Virus record (IMG/VR): IMGVR_UViG_3300033145_001595
Coordinates: 1-64,000 of that record
Source: a virus
Reading direction: 5' to 3' (one strand)
DNA: 64,000 bases
Shown piece after piece: positions 19,505 through 28,473 of the stretch. The notes under the pieces are model-generated. The model worked only from the letters and a program-made list of their open reading frames with translations, was not told the origin of the DNA and did not search any database. Every line of letters begins with the position of its first letter. Positions within the stretch are counted from its first letter, which is position 1. A program made the position numbers and the translations under genes.

Positions 19505-19746
19505 CACAGTCTCATACCTATCTTTCTTGATATAATATTCCGTATAAATTTACTAAACCTTACCCACAGCTTCGGACTAAAATATTCACAATCTCCTCTC
19601 AAATTCAAATCTGAACACAATAACAAATTTAAACTAAATTTACAGTAATCCCGACAATTGTACATGAAAACTGGACCCACTCCACTACACCGTCTATTCG
19701 AGTATTTACAATTTGAACATAACTTTTCTATCCTATTCATGTTCAT
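19504..19746 (-). CDS. Cys-rich zinc-like protein, 80 aa
   Basis: Contains CSNCKYSNRRC, CRDYC and two further Cys (nine in total), similar in its opening CSNC motif to the 87-aa gene at 20 kb. GGAAG lies upstream of ATG 19746. It probably binds zinc; the function is unknown. It overlaps no neighbour but abuts the inverted repeat. Confidence 0.72.
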   Translation of the reverse strand: MNMNRIEKLCSNCKYSNRRCSGVGPVFMYNCRDYCKFSLNLLLCSDLNLRGDCEYFSPKLWVRFSKFIRNIISRKIGMRL

Positions 19747-19748
19747 AC

Positions 19749-19973
19749 CTATTCTTCCAAATCCCCAATCCATACCTGTGTTCCATCTGGCAAAGTCTCC
19801 ACCGCACCACTAGCTTTCCCGACAAACCACGTATCTCCATGTAAAACTCTCAATACGTGCCCCAAATTATTATCAATAACACTCCGATATGGCAACACTT
19901 TGCGCCTACGTAATGCACGCCGTGCGTATAACAAATCTCTATAAGCCCGCATCATTCGCTTTTCAGCACGCAT
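19749..19973 (-). CDS. Hypothetical 74-aa protein
   Basis: Basic N-terminal helix (RMMRAYRDLLYARRALRRRK), then an SH3-like beta section (GHVLRVLHGDTWFVGKASGAVE). Start 19973 has GGGGG 8 nt upstream; GTG 19982 is an alternative. The function is unknown. Confidence 0.68.
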   Translation of the reverse strand: MRAEKRMMRAYRDLLYARRALRRRKVLPYRSVIDNNLGHVLRVLHGDTWFVGKASGAVETLPDGTQVWIGDLEE

Positions 19974-19994
19974 TCGAGTCACCCCCTTTATAAT

Positions 19995-20258
19995 TTAACA
20001 ACACATACCCCATGTCACCTTACTCGGATGGGGCGGACCATATATTTCCGGGTTGGCATTATGAAACGCCCGACGTGTATAATAAAACTTATCATTACAA
20101 CCATCACTAGCAACCGTCATTGGCCGCACCATATCACCCAAATCATCTATTTCCAACACCCCGACCGTACAACTACCAATCCCCTCTGGCTTAAAACTTC
20201 TCCACCACCTACAGTTTGAACACCGCTTCTCTGGTATATTCATATCCGCCATATCCAT
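19995..20258 (-). CDS. Cys-rich protein, 87 aa
   Basis: An RCSNCRWWRSF opening with later single Cys (SC, GC, CC) suggests a zinc knuckle. The end WGMCC is unusual. AAGGTGAAAA precedes the ATG. It shares the CSNC start with the 80-aa gene 250 bp downstream. Confidence 0.74.
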   Translation of the reverse strand: MDMADMNIPEKRCSNCRWWRSFKPEGIGSCTVGVLEIDDLGDMVRPMTVASDGCNDKFYYTRRAFHNANPEIYGPPHPSKVTWGMCC

Positions 20259-20266
20259 TTTTCACC

Positions 20267-20857
20267 TTACCCCCTTCTCCTCATAATTGTTATATAATTA
20301 CGCTTTAATATGCTAATCACCCTCATTACACAATTTGTTCCAGTATGAAGTCCAACGCACCCTCGCCACGACCATTCTTTTTTTGACCACATAGGAGTAG
20401 TAGTATCAAGCCAGATTAAAAATCCTCCAGGAGCTACAACTTTTGAAATCTCTTTTACTGCTAATCTTTTGTTAAACGAAGGTGTACCATATATTTTACG
20501 CGCCTTATCATTGTAAGGCGGATCAGCTATAACAGTATTATATCTATGAAATGGCAACAAACTACCTATATCCATCACATCACCTACAACATCAGCCTTA
20601 CGATCCGGGGATGAATCAAATGTTGTACCCCTTCCATCTATGACACCACCAGAGAAAACATGCAGCCTAGGTGTCTCAGGAAATAAAGCATAAATACGTT
20701 CAAGAAATGAATTCGGGTAAGAACCATACAACGGATTTATTCTTTTGTAATTATTGCCAATTAGCCACATCCCGTACAGTTTTTCGCCAGACACCTGCAA
20801 TGGTGGATAGTCTGGAAAAGCTCTTACATAGTTATTTGCCCTATCAATTGCACGCAT
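20267..20857 (-). CDS. Putative DNA methyltransferase (DPPY)
   Basis: A 196-aa protein. The catalytic motif VIADPPYND (about residue 112) is typical of amino-group (N6-adenine/N4-cytosine) or related methyltransferases. The AdoMet region is less clear (LHVFSGGVIDG, VVGDVMDIGSLLPF), followed by APGGFLIWLD. It is short for a stand-alone DNA methylase, so the target (DNA, RNA or small molecule) is unsure. It overlaps the next upstream methyltransferase by 14 nt. Confidence 0.75.
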   Translation of the reverse strand: MRAIDRANNYVRAFPDYPPLQVSGEKLYGMWLIGNNYKRINPLYGSYPNSFLERIYALFPETPRLHVFSGGVIDGRGTTFDSSPDRKADVVGDVMDIGSLLPFHRYNTVIADPPYNDKARKIYGTPSFNKRLAVKEISKVVAPGGFLIWLDTTTPMWSKKEWSWRGCVGLHTGTNCVMRVISILKRNYITIMRRRG

Positions 20858-21494
20858 TTATTCCATGCCCCCTTCTGTAAGCAATATAAATATCATCGTA
20901 AATGCCGCCCCAATTGTTAACATGACTTTTTATTCTACTAACTTTCCATTTTTCCAACTCATGTGCAAAATTATCATCCCCACAACAACCATCCATTTCA
21001 CCTATGTACACCATCTTTCTTCCATCACAATTCTTAAACATTGTCAATACATCATAACCAAAACTCTCACTATATGGTGGCCAGGACAATAACAATGTTC
21101 TATCCGAGTAATCCGCTATCTTTTCATAACTACCCTTTTCAACTTTATGCCATGCACCAATATTCGTCATTGTACTCCATGAATAATCATCAAAGCACTT
21201 TACATCTGTACCCATCTGTTCCAAAAGATACGCCAAATAACCAGTACCAGCCCCTATTTCAATAAACGGACCATGCTGTGCTATCTCACGTACATTTTCT
21301 TTTGTGTAAATGGTATACCCATAATTCTTTACGCCTTCTTCTCTTTGCCTAAATGACGTATGCGTAGGAAGATAGAAATTAACAATAGACCTATCTCGCC
21401 CCTCTTGTTTATTAAGCTCTTCCTCACACTTACGTACAGCAGCCACAAAAAACTCAAAATAAGGATTATCGAACTTTTTTTCTTCTTCGTTCAA
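20844..21494 (-). CDS. Class I SAM methyltransferase-like protein
   Basis: A 216-aa protein. The SAM loop FIEIGAGTGYLAYLLEQMG (near residue 78) and LLLSWPPYSESFGYD (about residue 136) resemble motif I and an SPPY-like motif IV. TTG 21494 is preferred as start because GGAG lies 7 nt upstream; the frame is open further upstream but only with weak starts. It overlaps both neighbours, forming a coupled cassette of three methyltransferase-like genes. Confidence 0.78.
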   Translation of the reverse strand: MNEEEKKFDNPYFEFFVAAVRKCEEELNKQEGRDRSIVNFYLPTHTSFRQREEGVKNYGYTIYTKENVREIAQHGPFIEIGAGTGYLAYLLEQMGTDVKCFDDYSWSTMTNIGAWHKVEKGSYEKIADYSDRTLLLSWPPYSESFGYDVLTMFKNCDGRKMVYIGEMDGCCGDDNFAHELEKWKVSRIKSHVNNWGGIYDDIYIAYRRGHGINACN

Positions 21495-22320
21495 TTTTCT
21501 TCTCCGGCTCCAAAGGACCAAAAATATAACTCATAATATACTCTTCATTTATTTCATAACCTATACTATTTCTACCCAAATCCGAAGCAGCCTGCATTGT
21601 AATACAACTACCGGCAAATGGGTCCAAAACAAGTTCTCCAACAAAACTATACATCTTTATTAACCTATGAGGAATTTCCAATGGAAATGCTGCCGGATGA
21701 ATTGATTGTCTCTGACCGGGTATCTTCCACATTCCTCTAAACCACTCGCTACGCTGCTTCTTAGTTAATATACTGTTATCCACAACCAATTTGTCAGTAG
21801 GTTTCCGCCATTTCCCAGGTTTTCTAAAAAGCAAAATATATTCATGCTCATACGTAACATGCCCGTCTTTTGGATAATAAGTGGACCCCATCCACGAACC
21901 ACCACCAGTTGTTTTTGTAGTAGATATTTTATTCCATATAATATTGCCCATGAACAAAAAATTTGTTGATCTACAAATACCACAAATAACATCGGCATGT
22001 ATTGGAACGACCTGATACTTCCCAAATACAGACGCCCTCAAAAACTGATCCCCAATAACAATTGCCATACGACATCCAGGTTTAAGGACTCGCTCGCACT
22101 CCATAAACACTTTAGTTAATGCAATTAAATACTCCTCATACGTCTGCCCACTACCTATTTGATGCCTTACCCCATAATCTTTTATTGTCCAATAAGGCGG
22201 CGAAGTCACAACCAAGTCTATTTGCTCATCCCCGATTTCAGGCATACTACGGGAATCACCAAATATAACCTTAATATGATTGCCCTTTATTTCACTTTTT
22301 AATTTTACCCTATTTATCAT
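21466..22320 (-). CDS. DNA N4-cytosine/N6-adenine methyltransferase
   Basis: A 284-aa beta-class methylase. LVVTSPPYWTIKDYG near residue 35 (TSPPYW, motif IV) precedes LVLDPFAGSCITMQAASDLGRNSIGYEI near residue 236 (motif I region). TSPPY favours N4-cytosine methylation, but N6-adenine is possible. It probably modifies phage DNA, for defence against restriction or for regulation. It overlaps the SNF2 gene by 11 nt. No cognate restriction gene is seen. Confidence 0.9.
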   Translation of the reverse strand: MINRVKLKSEIKGNHIKVIFGDSRSMPEIGDEQIDLVVTSPPYWTIKDYGVRHQIGSGQTYEEYLIALTKVFMECERVLKPGCRMAIVIGDQFLRASVFGKYQVVPIHADVICGICRSTNFLFMGNIIWNKISTTKTTGGGSWMGSTYYPKDGHVTYEHEYILLFRKPGKWRKPTDKLVVDNSILTKKQRSEWFRGMWKIPGQRQSIHPAAFPLEIPHRLIKMYSFVGELVLDPFAGSCITMQAASDLGRNSIGYEINEEYIMSYIFGPLEPEKKIERRRKKVR

Positions 22321-23809
22321 CTTTAAGATTATTACCTCTCACATAATCAAGAACTACTTGAGCTATTTGTTTTTTACTCCCAAGAGCCTGCATAATACGA
22401 TAATCAATTGAATCATTTTCATCATTACCAACTAACAAATCAAAATACACACACTTACGAGTTTGACCGGCACGGTAAATGCGCCCCTCAGATTGCTCTC
22501 TGTGGATCATGTTAAAAGAATTTGAATAGTACACAATAGTTGACGCAAACTGTAAGTTAATACCCTCTCCCCCACATGCAGGATGGGCTACAAGAACACG
22601 TACATTTTTATCTTCTCTAAACTCCCGAATCTGTGCTGGTTTATTTTTTACTTCACTACGCACAGACTTAAAAGGAACTTTTAAGCGCCTCAACATTCCC
22701 TCAATCATACGACCCTCTTCAACAAATTGATGATAAATTATAAACTTACCATCTATTTCATCAATCAACTTTTCAAGTGCCCGTAACTTCGGATTGGAAT
22801 TGAGCCTCTTTGTTACACCATCAACAATCAAAAACCCACCCGTTACTTGAGCAAGTTTTATACATAAAGTCATAAGGGCAGCTTGATTTTTTCCTGACTC
22901 TACCTCATCACGAGCTTTATCTATTAATTCATCCGTTAACTTTGCTTGTTCAGTTGTCATTCTAATATTTAAAGTCTCATAAGTCCGCTCTGGTAAATCA
23001 AAACAATCCTGTCTTTCATAACGAATAGTTTTATCAGAAACTCTACTCAATATTTTCTCTAATGATCCCTTTCTCAACACCCAATCAAACCCACGTTTCT
23101 TAAAATATGTGTTTACATACGCCCAATAGTTCGTTCCGAGAGTTGCACCGTTGTCTAGCACGCTAAACTCTGCCCACAAGTCCCTCTGGTCACGTGTAAG
23201 AGGAGTTCCGGTCATAACTATGGCATAACGAGCATGTTTCCCCAAAGCCCGGCACAGCAGCGTTACGAGCGCCTTAGGATTTTTACATCTATGTACCTCA
23301 TCTACAACAATACAATCGTACATAGAAGAAAGTACGGCAAAATCATCCACAACAGTTTTGTTTACTTTCCGCCTCACACCCTTTTCAATCACAAGTTTTT
23401 GAACCTTCTTACCCCACAACGTTTGCAACCCCTCATAATTTATAATATGAAGTGGAGTATCCATATTCTGCTTCAACAACCGCTGTGCCTTAGTACCTGT
23501 CAACAAAGAATATTTAAAATCTGTATGTTCCTCTATTTGTTCTTTCCACGAATCTATTACAGGATTCGGACACACAACAAGAACATTCTTACACCCCCAT
23601 ATAGTCAATGCTGTATACAAAGCAAGCCACGTTTTACCAGTGCCCACGTCCAACCAATAAGCAACTTTTTCCTTATCTACACTCCAAACAAGACAACGAG
23701 CCTGATGCTCCATAGGTGAGGACAAAAAAGAAAATGGCTGTAACACATAATCAATAACCGCAGCATCCGCTGCTTTTATTGCTGCACTACTAACCATGTC
23801 ATCACTCAC
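22310..23809 (-). CDS. SNF2-family DEAD/DEAH helicase
   Basis: A 499-aa superfamily-2 protein. Motif I WLDVGTGKTWLA near residue 56, DEXH box VVDEVHRCKNP near residue 170, MTGTP (motif III) near 200, and a C-terminal helicase half with VLVAHPACGGEGINLQ and QSEGRIYRAGQ (motif VI). Phage SNF2 helicases act in replication, recombination or chromatin-like remodelling. The start GTG 23809 overlaps the DnaB stop as GTGA and has AGGAG 6 nt upstream; ATG 23797 is an alternative. It lies between the DnaB-like helicase and a methyltransferase. Confidence 0.92.
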   Translation of the reverse strand: MSDDMVSSAAIKAADAAVIDYVLQPFSFLSSPMEHQARCLVWSVDKEKVAYWLDVGTGKTWLALYTALTIWGCKNVLVVCPNPVIDSWKEQIEEHTDFKYSLLTGTKAQRLLKQNMDTPLHIINYEGLQTLWGKKVQKLVIEKGVRRKVNKTVVDDFAVLSSMYDCIVVDEVHRCKNPKALVTLLCRALGKHARYAIVMTGTPLTRDQRDLWAEFSVLDNGATLGTNYWAYVNTYFKKRGFDWVLRKGSLEKILSRVSDKTIRYERQDCFDLPERTYETLNIRMTTEQAKLTDELIDKARDEVESGKNQAALMTLCIKLAQVTGGFLIVDGVTKRLNSNPKLRALEKLIDEIDGKFIIYHQFVEEGRMIEGMLRRLKVPFKSVRSEVKNKPAQIREFREDKNVRVLVAHPACGGEGINLQFASTIVYYSNSFNMIHREQSEGRIYRAGQTRKCVYFDLLVGNDENDSIDYRIMQALGSKKQIAQVVLDYVRGNNLKDDK

Positions 23810-25182
23810 TCCCAACTCCTTTTAGTAGATTCAGACCATAACACCATCTGACCTATTTGTGGGTATGTACCAATATTACACCTAGCCCCTTGTGGACCAC
23901 TTCTATTTGCAACAACAACAATTGTAGATTCATTTTCTGCTTCTTGCTCATCTGTGCAACAAACAGCCAAAGCTATATCCACATTACCCGCTTTACGCCT
24001 ATCATTAGCAAAATCTTTTATTGTAACATTACTCTTTTTAACTGCTGCATCCGGCACCTGTGTGGCTGTTATTACAAGAATATTACGTTCATCTGCCAAT
24101 CGTTTATGATAAATATATGTTTCATTAAGTTGGTGCCGTAATTCTGTCCGAGAATTTATTGGCTTCTGAATATCTGCATAATCATTTATTAAAACATCTG
24201 GAACTATACCAAAACTTTCCAAATATTCAAGATACCTATCAACTTCTAACATATCTGCCATACCCATAGGATATTTTTTAATAACAAGCCTACCACCAAA
24301 TCTAGTCATAATTCCACGAGCTTTACTAACTGCATCCTTATCAAATGTTGAACCCGGACGTATATCTTCTAAGTCAAAAGTACCACTATCCTGATCGAAA
24401 ATCTTTACTGTTATTGACTCTGGCTCTTTAATACTAGCCAATGATCCTATTGCCATATCATAACGCTGTTCAACTTCCTCCAATGTCATTTCATGTGAAA
24501 TATGCACTACAGTCAATCCACGCATAAGAGCGGTCACGCCCAAATGCACACAAGCCCACGACTTTTTACCCTTGTATGACCCCATGATACACACAAACTG
24601 ACCACGCTTATACCCACCAAGGCTATCATCTATAGGGCTACCAAACCCCGTTTTCATTAAATATTCTTGCCTAGACCCACGCAACCTAAGAGGCAACTCA
24701 TTTTTTAGATAGTCCAATCCTATCTCAAATGTTGGAATACCCGATTTTAAAGCCTTTGCCATTAAGGCTTCTGCTTCCTGCACATCCCCCCTAGAAATAA
24801 GCTCTGCAAACTTAATAGCTGATTGTTCTAAGGTGCGCTTGCGCACAAATGTAGAAATCTTTCCTACCACATAATCAATGTCTGGACTTGGTAATTTTCG
24901 TATCTTCTGAATATAATTAATATAAGACTCATGTTCTTCTTTTTTTTGGGAAAGAATAAACTCAACAACTTCTGTATGAAAATTATTTCCAGGTGCCTTT
25001 CTATACTCTTTATAATAATCAATACAAACCCTAAATATATTTGCTGCTATTCGCGTCCCCAAAAGTTTAGGGGTCATAACCGGAGGTAGCACCAACTTGA
25101 GAAACTCATCACTCTCTATAGCTAAACGCAATATGCAATCCTGCAAATGCCCGCCTAGCCTTTCATCATAATCTTGCGCCAT
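23806..25182 (-). CDS. dnaB: DnaB-like replicative helicase
   Basis: A 458-aa protein that unwinds the fork. The N-terminal ~150 residues are a helical DnaB-N-like region. The RecA-fold core begins FGSPIDDSLGGYKRGQFVCIMGSYKGKKSWA; Walker A reads GSYKGKKS, with Lys where most members have Gly. VPDVLINDYADI is the Walker B region, and VITATQVPDAA and FANDRRKAGNVDIALAV are later DnaB motifs. Start 25182 has GGTGG 5 nt upstream. Together with the primase at the operon end it forms the phage primosome. Confidence 0.9.
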   Translation of the reverse strand: MAQDYDERLGGHLQDCILRLAIESDEFLKLVLPPVMTPKLLGTRIAANIFRVCIDYYKEYRKAPGNNFHTEVVEFILSQKKEEHESYINYIQKIRKLPSPDIDYVVGKISTFVRKRTLEQSAIKFAELISRGDVQEAEALMAKALKSGIPTFEIGLDYLKNELPLRLRGSRQEYLMKTGFGSPIDDSLGGYKRGQFVCIMGSYKGKKSWACVHLGVTALMRGLTVVHISHEMTLEEVEQRYDMAIGSLASIKEPESITVKIFDQDSGTFDLEDIRPGSTFDKDAVSKARGIMTRFGGRLVIKKYPMGMADMLEVDRYLEYLESFGIVPDVLINDYADIQKPINSRTELRHQLNETYIYHKRLADERNILVITATQVPDAAVKKSNVTIKDFANDRRKAGNVDIALAVCCTDEQEAENESTIVVVANRSGPQGARCNIGTYPQIGQMVLWSESTKRSWE

Positions 25183-25223
25183 ACACACCACCAATTCTAA
25201 AGTAATGCAAAGTAATAGCTATT

Positions 25224-26252
25224 TCATCCAAGAACTGCTGGAATTTTCACTTCACTATTTCTTTCCCTTATCGCTATTTTCAACCTATCACCCCAAACAT
25301 TTTCCCATAACAAAGCACCAGAGCCAAAGTGCTTCTTTATGTCCTTTCTATTTGCATACGCACCACAAACATTATCTGCCGTATACATAATACAAGAAAT
25401 AAAAGTCTGCTTCGGTATAAACCCCTTTTCGCCCCCCGAAATAAGCAAATACGTTGCCTCTACCTTCCTAGCCACTTTTGAAAAAGTTATCCAATGCCGA
25501 TCATGGGTTGATCCTGGCGTATCGTACGCTGGATATTCTACATCCCCCAATGCAACCTTTGCATACGTATCTGCAACCATTTTTGTTGTTTCTGGAAACT
25601 CGTCAAAGGCGGGATCATAAGCATAATCACGCTGTGACGGAGTTTTCCCACCAGTTCCAATACCAGCAGACCAAGCCCAAGACGGCATTTTATTTCCTCT
25701 TGTTATAGCTGCAATAAAAGACTTCGCCCAACCGGACAAGTCTTTAAATTGCCTATCTACTTTATCAAGACTACATTCTATAAAATAGGCTTCCATAGAC
25801 TTTTCTATTTTTTCATCAGACAACTTATCAAATAATCCATCCAATGCTTCCTTGCATCCTTCCTTCATTTCCCAAATAGAATAACGCCTATTTGACGTAC
25901 CACGAGCCCCGTCATGAGAAGGCAACTCAGCAGACTTATTCCATCTTGCCACAATCCATTTATGCTTATCTGTTAACACCAAATCGTACCTATTTCCAAT
26001 CTTCCTACCACCACCGCGCCCCCGACGAGCTACAGCTTTCTCGGACTTAACCAAGTTCACAGATATTGCCCCAAGCCTACCAACCGGAACGGAGGTAATA
26101 AACTCAACGTCAGCCTTTCCAGACCACGAACCAGTTTCTACTATTTTTAACGCGCCCCTTGTTGGGATAGACACTTTTATTTTAGTATCCCCAATAGCCA
26201 TTAAAATAACTACAGGTTCACCCAAACTCTTTTGTTCAAATAGACTAGCCAT
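25224..26252 (-). CDS. Hypothetical 342-aa protein
   Basis: No family was recognised. The N-terminal third is beta-rich with RGRGGGRKIGNRYDLVL; the middle is helical; near residue 230 is SWAWSAGIGTGGKTPSQRDYAYDPAFDEFPE. AAAGGATT lies 4-5 nt before ATG 26252. It is the first gene of the leftward replication operon, so a role in replication or regulation is plausible but unproven. Confidence 0.8.
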   Translation of the reverse strand: MASLFEQKSLGEPVVILMAIGDTKIKVSIPTRGALKIVETGSWSGKADVEFITSVPVGRLGAISVNLVKSEKAVARRGRGGGRKIGNRYDLVLTDKHKWIVARWNKSAELPSHDGARGTSNRRYSIWEMKEGCKEALDGLFDKLSDEKIEKSMEAYFIECSLDKVDRQFKDLSGWAKSFIAAITRGNKMPSWAWSAGIGTGGKTPSQRDYAYDPAFDEFPETTKMVADTYAKVALGDVEYPAYDTPGSTHDRHWITFSKVARKVEATYLLISGGEKGFIPKQTFISCIMYTADNVCGAYANRKDIKKHFGSGALLWENVWGDRLKIAIRERNSEVKIPAVLG

Positions 26253-26306
26253 ATTAATCCTTTCATTTTCCCATCGAATAACACACGGCGGTTCCGCTGC
26301 CATTCC

Positions 26307-26312
26307 ATTATA
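26307..26312 (-). promoter_or_regulatory. -10 box of the leftward replication operon (GGTGTATAATG)
   Basis: TATAAT preceded by GGGTG, 55 bp before the first gene. No -35 match to TTGACA is visible at normal spacing. It belongs to the second promoter class. Confidence 0.55.
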
Positions 26313-26356
26313 CACCCAACCCCTGCAAAGATGAGAACGCAAACCAAGGAATACCA

Positions 26357-26700
26357 AGTTTCCCTAAATTGTATAAAAACATACCAAATACTGACAAACG
26401 CCCTATCATATGTTAGGTTGCCATTATAAGGAGTATACGCGAGCGCGTTATTAGTAAGTACAATTAAATGAGTTTATAAACTTATAAGTACTGTATGATG
26501 TTTTTTCTAGTTTATCGAAGATAAATAATAGTTAGTTAATTGGTACGCGTACACACGGGTACAGTAATGGTACAAGGAAAAACCCCGACCGGAATTGTAG
26601 CATGTAGTACAACTATGCCAACCATACTATTTATTGCGCCATATAGTAATGTTTGTAAAAAATCAAAGAAAACTGTAGATTTCTATTAGATTTTGAGCGG
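26357..26700. other. Divergent AT-rich region with palindromes (candidate origin/operators)
   Basis: About 345 bp without genes between the two divergent replication blocks. It contains ACGCGAGCGCGT, the 12-bp palindrome AGTTTATAAACT, the 10-bp palindrome GTACGCGTAC, repeated GGTAC/GGTACA sites and long A/T runs. This is what one expects of a replication origin or a switch region, but no DnaA box or iteron array was identified with confidence. Confidence 0.5.
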
Positions 26701-26708
26701 CTGATGCG

Positions 26709-26714
26709 TATAAT
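26709..26714 (+). promoter_or_regulatory. -10 box, TGCGTATAATA class
   Basis: TATAAT preceded by GCG, 59 bp before the 202-aa gene; matches the second promoter class (TG-GTATAATA). No clear -35. Confidence 0.55.
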
Positions 26715-26772
26715 AGTATGGCAGGCGGGAATGGGTTCCGCCAAAACAACTTATAGAAGAAAGGTGAAAACG

Positions 26773-27381
26773 ATGTTTGATGTTGATAGTGGAGTAGAAG
26801 AGCTTGACGGAGTGGATGAGGATGTGAACGATTCGGCAGTTGACGAAATGATTGAAGAGTCTTTGACAGATGGGGAAGTTGAGGCCGAGGAAACTGAGGC
26901 CGATACTGCAAGCGAAGAGTGCCCGGCTTTTGGCACTGGTTATGCACCCGATGAAGTTTCTTGTAAGGAGTGCGAAACAGATTATCCTGAAGAGTTTGCA
27001 AAGTGCAAGGCTGCAACTGAGGCAAATGATAGTAATATTGCATCTGAACCTGAAGATGCCCCGGAACCGGAAGAAGTGGAAGTTGGGTCAGGTCCGGCAG
27101 TAGATGCACCAGATGATGCAGATGTACCGCTTACAGAGGAGACAGAGGAGGCACCTAAGCCGCCTAAGAAGGCTCCTAAGAAGTCCCGTATTATTTGTTT
27201 GTGCGAGATTTTGAAAGATAATGAGCCACATACGCTTGACGAGATTTGTAGTCGAACGTGTGAAATGTCACCTACGCTTGCGCCTAATGGCCATGCGGTC
27301 TGTTTCCTTACTTTCTTGAAGTTGCTCGTAACGCTCGGCACTGTTGAGCGAACAGGGGATGAATACCAAATGGTTGTGTAA
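26773..27381 (+). CDS. 202-aa protein with ferredoxin-like Cys motif and winged-helix end
   Basis: Acidic N-terminus, then CPAFGTGYAPDEVSCKECETDYPEEFAKC (spans about 29 residues; key Cys at C1, C15, C18 and C29), a pattern seen in small phage proteins of unknown role. A Glu/Pro-rich linker with KPPKKAPKKS follows. The last 60 residues (CEILKDNEPHTLDEICSRT, then LKLLVTLGTVERTGDEY) look like a winged helix. ATG 26773 has AAAGG 8 nt upstream. It is the first rightward gene; a regulatory role is possible. Confidence 0.78.
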   Translation: MFDVDSGVEELDGVDEDVNDSAVDEMIEESLTDGEVEAEETEADTASEECPAFGTGYAPDEVSCKECETDYPEEFAKCKAATEANDSNIASEPEDAPEPEEVEVGSGPAVDAPDDADVPLTEETEEAPKPPKKAPKKSRIICLCEILKDNEPHTLDEICSRTCEMSPTLAPNGHAVCFLTFLKLLVTLGTVERTGDEYQMVV

Positions 27382-27388
27382 TCCCTTG

Positions 27389-27417
27389 TAAAGGTGGTGT
27401 GATAGACACACCACCTT
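27389..27417 (+). other. 11-bp perfect hairpin after the 202-aa gene
   Basis: AAGGTGGTGTG and complement with a 5-nt loop start 10 nt after the stop codon. No U-tract follows. A second hairpin (27,427-27,457) repeats the GGTGTGAT/ATCACACC theme. Confidence 0.7.
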
Positions 27418-27466
27418 GCAGTAGGGTGGTGTGATTTAGACAGGCACCATCACACCATCTTAGATG

Positions 27467-27504
27467 GGGGGAAGGGGTCTCATGCATTTTCAGTCCCTTC
27501 CCCC
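27467..27504 (+). other. 10-bp perfect hairpin
   Basis: GGGGGAAGGG pairs with CCCTTCCCCC across an 18-nt loop. No U-tract follows. It is the third of four stems in the 27.4-27.65 kb non-coding segment. Confidence 0.68.
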
Positions 27505-27581
27505 AAAGGTGAAAGTTCTTATTAGGTGTTTTTGTTTACATCCGGTGATAGTGGATAACTTTGTTAATATCCGCTGTTAAT

Positions 27582-27652
27582 AGAAAGGCAGTGTTCAGCC
27601 AAGCCTAGGTGGCTCTTTTCATAGAAAAGAAAAACTGCCTTTCTATATTTTT
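27582..27652 (+). ncRNA. Three-way-junction RNA element with U-tract
   Basis: An outer 11-bp stem (27582-27592 with 27634-27644) encloses two small hairpins (AGCCA...TGGCT and CTTTTC-ATA-GAAAAG) and is followed by ATATTTTT, so it could terminate or be the 3' end of a small RNA. Found by eye; no known family recognised. Confidence 0.5.
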
Positions 27653-27665
27653 AAGGTAACAAAGC

Positions 27666-27989
27666 ATGGATAAACAAATAAAAAAAACAAGAAAGTCTCA
27701 TGTAAGACCGGGGGCTTTGTGGAAAGATAAGTCAACTTGGAAAAAGCGTGATTTCCTTATTGACGTATTACTGCTTGGAACTGCTGAAACTAGACAAACT
27801 CTTATTAAAAAAATAGGATCAGTATTTGCGTATTCGTCCATTTTAGATAATTCTCGTGTTGTTGGTAGGTATGTACAATTCCTCATAAAGCTTGGTGTTC
27901 TTGAGTTAGTGGGGGAAAATCAGTTTCGTATAAAGCCTCATGTTTTAGAGGCTTTAAAAACAGAAAAGGGAGGTAGTAAAAATGCGTAA
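27666..27989 (+). CDS. Winged-helix-like 107-aa protein
   Basis: Basic N-terminus (MDKQIKKTRKSHVRPG), a middle DVLLLGTAETRQTLIKKI and YVQFLIKLGVLELVGENQFRI at the end, which resemble a winged helix and recall the C-terminus of the 202-aa protein. AAGG lies 9 nt upstream. It is followed by an overlapping membrane-protein gene. Confidence 0.7.
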   Translation: MDKQIKKTRKSHVRPGALWKDKSTWKKRDFLIDVLLLGTAETRQTLIKKIGSVFAYSSILDNSRVVGRYVQFLIKLGVLELVGENQFRIKPHVLEALKTEKGGSKNA

Positions 27990-28395
27990 TTATTTTAAGT
28001 ACGGATTTAAGTTAGCATTATTATTTTGTGCAGGGCTTTTCTTTTGCATGTCAGTTATTGTTTCTCGTAGTAGCTATTTAGAAAGTGTAGCACTACCAGA
28101 TTTGCATATCTTTTTTAGTGCTGTGTTCTTTGGGCTTGCCGTTTTAACTACTAGTGCTTTTATTATTATTAAAGCACTAGATGCTAGTGAGTTACCGGCG
28201 GCTGAACTTATTGTTATGAATTCTGAAATGATGGATTATAATGAGCTTCTTTCTGAATTTGCCGACGTACAAACAGCCACAATGGAAAGTATGGAAAGAA
28301 GCCAAAAAGAGTTTATCATGCTTATTGCAGATGAACTAGAATGTAGGCATTATGTCCTCGAAAAGGATGATGATGATTCCGAACAAGAAGTGTAA
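27982..28395 (+). CDS. Two-pass membrane protein, 137 aa
   Basis: Two hydrophobic segments (about residues 8-28, LALLFCAGLFFCMSVIV, and 43-64, HIFFSAVFFGLAVLTTSAFI) are followed by a ~70-residue acidic soluble tail ending EKDDDDSEQEV. GGGAGG lies 8 nt before the ATG, which overlaps the previous stop. The function is unknown. Confidence 0.78.
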   Translation: MRNYFKYGFKLALLFCAGLFFCMSVIVSRSSYLESVALPDLHIFFSAVFFGLAVLTTSAFIIIKALDASELPAAELIVMNSEMMDYNELLSEFADVQTATMESMERSQKEFIMLIADELECRHYVLEKDDDDSEQEV

Positions 28396-28423
28396 ATAGT
28401 TTTAATGTTATAAGTACCATGTG

Positions 28424-28429
28424 TATAAT
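28424..28429 (+). promoter_or_regulatory. -10 box, ATGTGTATAATA class
   Basis: TATAAT preceded by TGTG and followed by ACAG, 45 bp before the 173-aa gene. No convincing -35. Confidence 0.58.
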
Positions 28430-28473
28430 ACAGTAGCATTAACACCCTGGAACTATAGGAGAAGAATCATACA

